A DNA stretch of 10,721 nucleotides from Deltaproteobacteria bacterium (lineage in GTDB: Bacteria > Desulfobacterota_B > Binatia > UBA9968), in contig JACZQL010000010.1 in assembly GCA_022545745.1 (NCBI GenBank), forward strand, positions 1 through 10,721, read 5' to 3'. The notes beneath the pieces were generated by a model, which saw nothing but the letters and a program-made list of their open reading frames with translations, made no database searches and was not told the origin of the DNA. This document shows, in pieces, positions 7,315 through 10,721 of the stretch. How positions within the stretch are numbered: position 1 is the first letter of the stretch; each line of letters begins with the position of its first letter. A program made the translations under genes and the position numbers.

Positions 7315-7376
7315 CCCTGTGGAGTAATCTCTCAGTCGAGACCATCCCTCTCAGTCGTGGATCATACTCCACGGGG
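7315..7376 (+). repeat. Hairpin repeat copy B (12-bp stem, 38-nt loop)
   Basis: Arms CCCTGTGGAGTA (7315-7326) and TACTCCACGGGG (7365-7376) pair over 12 bp with a T7318/G7373 wobble, at the same place as in copy A. The loop is again 38 nt and contains GTCGAGAC where copy A has GTCAAGAC, shifted by one base. Relative to copy A, two stem pairs have changed from A-T to G-C with both partners replaced. Confidence 0.6.
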
Positions 7377-7434
7377 CAAAGTCACGTGCGTAAGCCCGTG
7401 GTTCGGGGTTTGCCTCGGCCACCAGTGGATCATA
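7357..7434 (+). repeat. Direct repeat GTGGATCATA
   Basis: The 10-mer GTGGATCATA occurs at 7357-7366, entering the right arm of hairpin copy B, and again at 7425-7434 near the 3' end of the permease gene. A second direct repeat, TGCGTAAGCCC, occurs at 7091-7101 and 7387-7397. Together they suggest duplication or shuffling of repeat units in this gap. Confidence 0.5.
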
Positions 7435-7445
7435 TGGCCGCTGGC

Positions 7446-9179
7446 TCAATGGCCACCGATACCGACTCTCCCACCGATCATCCGAGCCAACATTGCAATC
7501 ACGATTACGAGAATGGAGGTCATGAAGGCAACCACCGAGCCCCGCTCGAACTGCCCGCCAAAGGCGTAATCCAACGCTAACAGGGCCATTGTCCGCGATT
7601 GGGCGGAGCCCAAGAGCACCACCGTGCTGATGTCACGTGCGGCTGACATGAAGCAAACCAATCCCACGACAATAAAGGTGGGTGTGAGCAATGGCAATAG
7701 GATCCGGCGATAGCACTGGATCCACGATCCACCGCAGATCCGAGCAGCCTCTTCCAGCTCCGGACCGATCTGGAGCAGGACACTTTTCGTGATCTGAACA
7801 CCAAAGGGCATGCTCTTGATAAACAGGGCCAGCATCAGGAGATAAACGCTGCCATAGAGAAACAGCAAAACCCGGGTTTGAAAAACGGTCCAGAGCAGGG
7901 CCAACCCCATAAGGATACCGGGGATGGCCCAGGGGAGCCACGAGAGAAAATCCAGAATCGCACGCCCGGCGAAACGGGTCTTCACGACAACGTAGGCGAT
8001 CAGCCCGTAAAACACGACCCCGGCCCCCGCCGTTCCGAGTCCCACCACGATCGTGTTTCGTGCTGATTGAACTAGATATGGATCCGAAAGAACTCGCTGC
8101 CAGTTTTCAAGGGTCCAGGGGTTCGGAATATCAAAGTAGCCAAAAGCGCGCATGAACGTCCCCATGCCCAGCATGATAACTGGCGTGAAGGTAACGGAAA
8201 AGGCAATCAGCGCCACCAGCCAAAAGACGGGCCAACGCCAGCGACCCAGCGCCACGACTCGAGTGCTGAAACCACGGCCGGTCACCGTGCGGAACATCCT
8301 ACGCCCGACGTACCAACGCTGGAATGCGACGAGGGCCAGCAGGACAACTAAAAACATCGTACCCAGTGCCGTTGCTGGTGCATATTCCGGCGGCTCGTAC
8401 GTCACCATGTCGCGAATTTTAGTCGAGTAGACAAATAGCCCAATGGGAACCCCAAGCAAGAGCTCGATCTCAAATGCCTCCATGGAGCGAATGACCCCTA
8501 AAATGGTTGACACCAGGATGGCAGGCATCATCAATGGTATGACCACGCGAAAAACAGTTCCTAGGGTACTCGCCCCGCAGCTGCGTGACGATTCTTCGAG
8601 GGTGGCATCCAGATTGCGGAATGCCGGGGCAAGCAGCAACACCTTGACCCCCAGAGTCGTTGTCATGTGGACCCACACGATTCCCCAGAAGGAGTAGACG
8701 TTGAAGACGGCGTTCTTAATAAAGGGCAAGGCCTGAAGCCAACGGTTCAGCAATCCGAACTTGTCATCGAGCAGAAGGATCCAACCCAGTGCCACCGGCA
8801 GGGAGGGGAGAAAAAAGGAGACCCAAAACACAAATTCCAAACCGTTCTTCCAGGGTAGATCTGTGCGGGCGATCAACCAGGCCAGCATAACTCCGATGAC
8901 CAGCGCAATGGCCTGGCGAGTCACGGCCAGAGAAACCGTGTTCCACAGCGCGGATAGCATGGAAGGATCGTGGAAGGCCTGCCGCCATCCTTCGAGACCA
9001 TACACGATCGGCTCCCCGGGGCGACCCAGCTGAAAGCTATTGAGCAGCATCAAAAAGAGCGGGGTAAGAACGAGAAGCGCCACCACACCAAACAACAGAG
9101 CCATCAGGAGGGTGGCTGGTTCTAAGGATAGAAAAAAACCACGCGGCCGGGAGGTTTGGACAGTATCGGTCGGAGACAT
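7446..9179 (-). CDS. Fused two-domain ABC transporter permease (Fe(III)/thiamine/phosphonate type)
   Basis: This inner-membrane subunit would form the translocation path of a binding-protein-dependent importer. The 577-residue product has two tandem permease domains, as in the FbpB/ThiP-like family, where one chain replaces the usual pair. There are about twelve hydrophobic segments. Each half carries an EAA-type coupling motif that contacts the ATPase: EESSRSCGAS with IPLMMPA (about 195-220), and EEAARICGGS with LLPLLTP (about 476-500). Length and layout suit iron(III) permeases, but the substrate cannot be read from the sequence. No ATPase or intact binding-protein gene is adjacent: the neighbours are pilQ (convergent) and a dehydrogenase (divergent). 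ATG 9179 has no clear ribosome binding site; an AAGGA lies well upstream. A signal-peptide-like frame ends 75 bp before it on the same strand. Confidence 0.88.
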   Translation of the reverse strand: MSPTDTVQTSRPRGFFLSLEPATLLMALLFGVVALLVLTPLFLMLLNSFQLGRPGEPIVYGLEGWRQAFHDPSMLSALWNTVSLAVTRQAIALVIGVMLAWLIARTDLPWKNGLEFVFWVSFFLPSLPVALGWILLLDDKFGLLNRWLQALPFIKNAVFNVYSFWGIVWVHMTTTLGVKVLLLAPAFRNLDATLEESSRSCGASTLGTVFRVVIPLMMPAILVSTILGVIRSMEAFEIELLLGVPIGLFVYSTKIRDMVTYEPPEYAPATALGTMFLVVLLALVAFQRWYVGRRMFRTVTGRGFSTRVVALGRWRWPVFWLVALIAFSVTFTPVIMLGMGTFMRAFGYFDIPNPWTLENWQRVLSDPYLVQSARNTIVVGLGTAGAGVVFYGLIAYVVVKTRFAGRAILDFLSWLPWAIPGILMGLALLWTVFQTRVLLFLYGSVYLLMLALFIKSMPFGVQITKSVLLQIGPELEEAARICGGSWIQCYRRILLPLLTPTFIVVGLVCFMSAARDISTVVLLGSAQSRTMALLALDYAFGGQFERGSVVAFMTSILVIVIAMLARMIGGRVGIGGH

Positions 9180-9254
9180 AGAGAGGAAGTCTCTGTTCCT
9201 TTTTCAATTAAGTTTGCAAAAGAGCTGAGATGGGACCGTCAGCGCCGGAAGACC

Positions 9255-9344
9255 TCACGCACCAACTTCCAGCCAGGCAGCGTCGCCCACGGAGGAACCG
9301 GAAAGGACGAGGAGCGGGATTAATCCCTGTAGCCATCGTTTCAC
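9255..9344 (-). pseudogene. 29-codon signal-peptide-like frame, possible remnant of the transporter's binding protein
   Basis: On the minus strand, GTG 9344 opens a 29-residue frame that reads like a secretion signal: a basic KRW start, a hydrophobic LIPLLVLSG core, a small-residue stretch and an AA end. It then stops after WLEVGA. GGGAGG (9360-9355) lies 10 bases upstream. In the +1 frame the same DNA reads WKLVREVFRR then stop, which could be the tail of a protein. One reading is that a periplasmic binding protein gene was reduced by an internal deletion to its two ends, upstream of its permease. It could also be an intact tiny secreted peptide, or chance. An overlapping ATG frame (9336-9208, 42 codons) has no recognisable character. 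Confidence 0.3.
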
Positions 9345-9480
9345 CTTTGACAATCCTCCCTTTCTACAACGATCCTTAGCGCCAAAAAAGTAGCCGATTT
9401 GCTATCATCTTTAAAATTCTCTGTCAACTTATGCCGCATCGACAGAGCGACCAATGCGTTCGCGAAGCCGCTCCTCTCCC

Positions 9481-9510
9481 TTGACAGTCCGGACGCTGGT
9501 CTACTATGGT
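9481..9510 (+). promoter_or_regulatory. Probable sigma70 promoter of the dehydrogenase gene
   Basis: A perfect TTGACA (9481-9486) is followed after 18 bp by TATGGT (9505-9510), four of six matches to the -10 consensus. Transcription would start near 9517, leaving a leader of about 68 nt before ATG 9585. TACTAT at 9502-9507, with a 15-bp spacer, is a less likely -10. Confidence 0.5.
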
Positions 9511-9584
9511 CATCCACATCAGGTGCTAACCTTAAAAATTAAACACAGAAGTTCTTGGCACCGAAAGAGAATGGGAGAACTGTG

Positions 9585-10721
9585 ATGCAAGGTACCATGA
9601 AAGCGGCACGATTTTACGGGGCCAGGGGCCCACAAGGAAAACAGGAAGTGGTCCGGGTAGAACAAACACCCATTCCTGACATTGACCAGAACGAGGTACT
9701 CATCCGTGTCTTGCGGGCCGGACTCAACCACGGTGACTTGCACATGCGGGAAGACGGCATCAATTATGCACCTGACATCGATGTCATACCCTATTTACCC
9801 ATGACCATTGGCCATGACGGCCTCGGCGAAGTGGTGGAGGTGGGTGCAGAGGTTACCAACGTACGCCCTGGTGACCGCGCGGTCGTCATGTGTGCCATCA
9901 CGTGCGGTTTTTGCAAGTACTGTCGCACGGACCGGCAGAACCTCTGTCCGTCACACAAGACCATGGGATTCGTAGCAAATTTTGGCGCGAAGAAATTACC
10001 CGAGCGACTGTTGCGCTACAAAGACGGGCTATGGGCGGAGTATTGCCGCGTGCCGGCTACGAACCTTTGTCCGCTGCGTCCGGAAGACGATCTTGATGTC
10101 ATGTCTAAGGTCTCCCAGATAGCCGTGGGGTACCGGGTGCTGAAGCGGGCCCGATTGCAGAGCGGGGAGACGCTTCTGGTCAACGGCGGCACCGGCATCA
10201 CGGGGATCGGGACCATCCTGGCCGCCCTGGCCATGGGGGCCTCTCATATCATCGTTATCGCCCGCAACCCGGTGCGGCTGGAGCAGGTGAGGGCCATCGA
10301 CCCCCGGCGCATCTCCATCATAGCCCTGAACCGGGGGGAGACCATCACCGAGCGGGTCAGGGAGCTGACCGGCGGTCAGGGGGCGGCCGTGGTCGCCGAT
10401 CTGGTGGGGCCGCCCTCCCTGGCCGAGTGCATCATGAACCTGGAGCCGGGGGGCAGGGTCGCCCTCATCGCCGGCAGTCCGGAGCCCCTGAACGTCCCGA
10501 CCCGCTACCTCATGGTCCGGAACATCGAGTTCACCAGCATCACCGGCCGCCACTACGCCGACTTTCCCGAGCTTCTGGAGATGGCCCGGCGCGGGGTCAT
10601 CGACACGAGCCACATCACCACCCGCCACTTCCCCCTGGACGCCGTCAGCGAGGCGCTGGACTACATCGGGACCCGCGGGGACAACGACCCGCTGTGGCCC
10701 ATGTATGTGCCGTCAAACTAA
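9585..10721 (+). CDS. Zinc-family medium-chain dehydrogenase/reductase lacking the usual catalytic zinc ligands
   Basis: The 378-residue product has the medium-chain dehydrogenase layout: a GroES-like N-terminal domain, then a Rossmann cofactor domain with NGGTGITGIG at 200-209. The structural-zinc lobe is complete (C107, C110, C113, C121 in CGFCKYC...C). The first catalytic zinc ligand, normally cysteine, is asparagine here (GLNHGDLH, N48). The usual GHE is GHD (H77-D78), and no cysteine sits where the third ligand is expected. It may therefore be a zinc-independent oxidoreductase of quinone-reductase or enoyl-reductase type; the substrate is unknown. ATG 9585 is preferred over TTG 9555 because GGGAG (9573-9577) lies seven bases upstream; ATG 9597 is a possible later start. 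By hand count GC is about 57 % over 9601-10140 and about 69 % over 10141-10680, so the gene may be a recombinant. The window ends exactly at its stop codon. Confidence 0.88.
   Translation: MQGTMKAARFYGARGPQGKQEVVRVEQTPIPDIDQNEVLIRVLRAGLNHGDLHMREDGINYAPDIDVIPYLPMTIGHDGLGEVVEVGAEVTNVRPGDRAVVMCAITCGFCKYCRTDRQNLCPSHKTMGFVANFGAKKLPERLLRYKDGLWAEYCRVPATNLCPLRPEDDLDVMSKVSQIAVGYRVLKRARLQSGETLLVNGGTGITGIGTILAALAMGASHIIVIARNPVRLEQVRAIDPRRISIIALNRGETITERVRELTGGQGAAVVADLVGPPSLAECIMNLEPGGRVALIAGSPEPLNVPTRYLMVRNIEFTSITGRHYADFPELLEMARRGVIDTSHITTRHFPLDAVSEALDYIGTRGDNDPLWPMYVPSN

Larger units (their letters stand above)
7026..7445. other. Gene-free, repeat-rich region between convergent pilQ and permease genes
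   Basis: No reading frame here resembles a protein; the short ones have no ribosome binding site or recognisable motif. Instead the stretch holds a nested inverted repeat (7099-7209), two related hairpins (7221-7292 and 7315-7376) and two direct repeats of 10-11 bp. It lies between two 3' ends, where structured or mobile repeat elements are best tolerated. None of the hairpins is followed by a T-tract, so canonical intrinsic terminators are not evident on either strand. Confidence 0.7.
9180..9584. other. Divergent intergenic region between permease and dehydrogenase
   Basis: Apart from the signal-peptide-like frame (9344-9255), no gene is seen. A 7-bp dyad, CTCTGTC (9419-9425) and GACAGAG (9441-9447), overlaps a perfect minus-strand TTGACA (9427-9422). 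The -10 candidate 17 bp beyond it (TAGCAA) is weak, so a minus-strand promoter is only possible. TTCGCGAA (9459-9466) is a short perfect palindrome. The plus-strand promoter for the dehydrogenase is listed separately. Confidence 0.5.

Noticed and set aside
7387..7424. tRNA-like 3' half (GGTTCG followed by ACCA)
   Set aside because: The bases around GGTTCG do not form a 5-bp T-stem and no cloverleaf can be completed upstream.
7026..7445. CRISPR array or transposon
   Set aside because: Repeats are few, mostly inverted and unequally spaced; there is no spacer-repeat periodicity and no transposase frame.
9208..9336. 42-codon minus-strand frame from ATG 9336 with AAAGGTG upstream
   Set aside because: It has a fair ribosome binding site but an arginine/cysteine-rich, featureless product. 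The overlapping GTG frame with a signal-peptide character is the better candidate.
10029..10628. 199-codon open frame on the minus strand inside the dehydrogenase gene
   Set aside because: GC-rich coding DNA leaves long open antisense frames. The product is low-complexity (G, D, P, Q, H rich) and the sense strand encodes a clear dehydrogenase.

Overview
The window comes from a diderm (Gram-negative) bacterium with about 55-60 % GC in most of its length. It carries the inner-membrane-to-outer-membrane alignment operon of a type IV pilus machine (pilM-N-O-P-Q) next to the replication-restart helicase gene priA. The gene content fits an uncultured deltaproteobacterial or NC10-like lineage, but nothing in the sequence fixes the taxonomy.

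Layout. Bases 1-1649 (minus strand) hold the first 549 codons of priA; its 3' end lies outside the window. Bases 1650-1834 form a divergent, AT-rich intergenic region with an 8-bp dyad and a near-consensus sigma70 promoter firing to the right. From about 1880 to 7025 (plus strand) runs a tight operon: a 70-residue XRE-type helix-turn-helix protein, pilM, pilN, pilO, pilP and pilQ, with neighbours overlapping by 4 to 11 bases or separated by one base. PilM (cytoplasmic actin-like ring) binds the N-terminus of PilN. PilN and PilO form the inner-membrane/periplasmic ring. PilP links that ring to PilQ, the outer-membrane secretin through which the pilus passes. Two features depart from the usual picture: PilP has no lipobox while PilQ has a lipoprotein-type signal, and both PilN and PilO end in strongly basic tails.

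Bases 7026-7445, between the convergent pilQ and permease genes, contain no gene but are packed with inverted repeats. Two of them (7221-7292 and 7315-7376) are diverged copies of one hairpin. They have identical 38-nt loops in length and two compensatory base-pair changes in the stem, the best sign here of an undescribed structured element. Bases 7446-9179 (minus) encode a fused two-domain ABC permease of the Fe(III)/thiamine/phosphonate type without its binding protein or ATPase. Upstream of it is a 29-codon reading frame that looks like an isolated secretion signal, perhaps all that is left of the binding protein.

Bases 9585-10721 (plus) encode a medium-chain zinc-family dehydrogenase behind its own probable promoter. 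It keeps the structural zinc cysteines but lacks the usual catalytic zinc ligands. Its GC content jumps from about 57 % to about 69 % in mid-gene, near the start of the cofactor-binding domain. No CRISPR array, tRNA, rRNA, transposase or phage gene was seen.
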